In this document: piece after piece, positions 63,841 through 64,000 of the stretch
Position numbering within the stretch: the first letter of the stretch is position 1
How the letters are laid out: each line of letters opens with the position of its first letter
Assembly: GCA_028753945.1 (NCBI GenBank)
Contig: JAPNXP010000008.1
Location: forward strand, 868,001 to 932,000
Direction of reading: 5' to 3'
Length of the DNA: 64,000 nucleotides
Origin: Hexactinellida sp. DTS-2022
Taxonomy: Eukaryota; Porifera; Hexactinellida
Notes under the pieces: generated by a model
Databases searched by the model: none
What the model saw: the letters and a program-made list of their open reading frames with translations, nothing else
Told to the model about the DNA's origin: nothing
Program-made: the position numbers and the translations under genes

Positions 63841-64000
63841 ACTAGAATCTTTAGCACATTGAAGACCTCTCTCTCCTTCTGCTCTCTCTCTGTTTCCTCT
63901 TCTCTGCTCCAGAATGGAATTTTCTTGGATGAGACATCGCAGTTACTAGTACACTACAATCTACAATAAAACGAACCAGAAATACTGTATTACAAGCATG
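63841..64000. other. CT-rich tract and unassigned end
   Basis: CTCTCTCTCCTTCTGCTCTC-type pyrimidine tract at 63867-63905, then unassigned sequence to the window edge. Confidence 0.4.

Overview
The window is AT-rich eukaryotic DNA. Protein matches (XPC, choline kinase, FLYWCH and THAP transposases, a RAG1-like transposase) point to an animal genome, most likely a non-vertebrate metazoan. I cannot fix the phylum; a sponge or another early-branching marine invertebrate would fit. Only two convincing host genes are visible, both uninterrupted single-exon genes on the minus strand at the left: a nucleotide-excision-repair XPC/Rad4 gene (3751-5550) and a choline/ethanolamine kinase (7142-8236).

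Almost everything else is class II transposon DNA, often nested. 1-3460: dispersed-repeat arms, hairpin cores and a 51-bp MULE-ended insertion. 6044-6899: a snap-back MITE and a Helitron-like element. 8587-10695: a MULE with a 9-bp target duplication and a FLYWCH-MULE transposase. 10829-11547: a 719-bp element with long terminal inverted repeats. 12589-26005: three zinc-finger tyrosine-recombinase (Crypton-like) copies plus two 3' fragments, embedded in an 18/19-bp minisatellite and further interrupted by Helitron, TTAA-flanked and hAT elements. 26040-28706: a degraded P-like element. 30167-36000: a series of hAT and TA-flanked MITEs. 36671-38679: a decayed Transib/RAG1-like transposase that keeps its three catalytic acidic residues. 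39729-47890: a hAT element and two decayed MULEs, one split by a Tigger-like element that is itself split by a hAT element. 48380-51106: a second P-like THAP transposase. 53086-56703: a tandem array of ~850-bp units, each carrying a palindromic core. 59088-61986: a MULE whose transposase has a FLYWCH-like N-terminus and a C-terminal RING finger, broken by one stop codon. 62573-63640: the 3' part of a hAT transposase.

Three themes stand out. Many insertions can be dated relative to one another because target duplications are perfect and paralogous empty sites exist in the same window. Short tandem repeats occur repeatedly inside or at the ends of transposons (both MULE families, the recombinase elements, several hAT MITEs). 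No reverse transcriptase, LTR or LINE was recognised. Statements on family membership rest on motifs read by eye; no database search was run.
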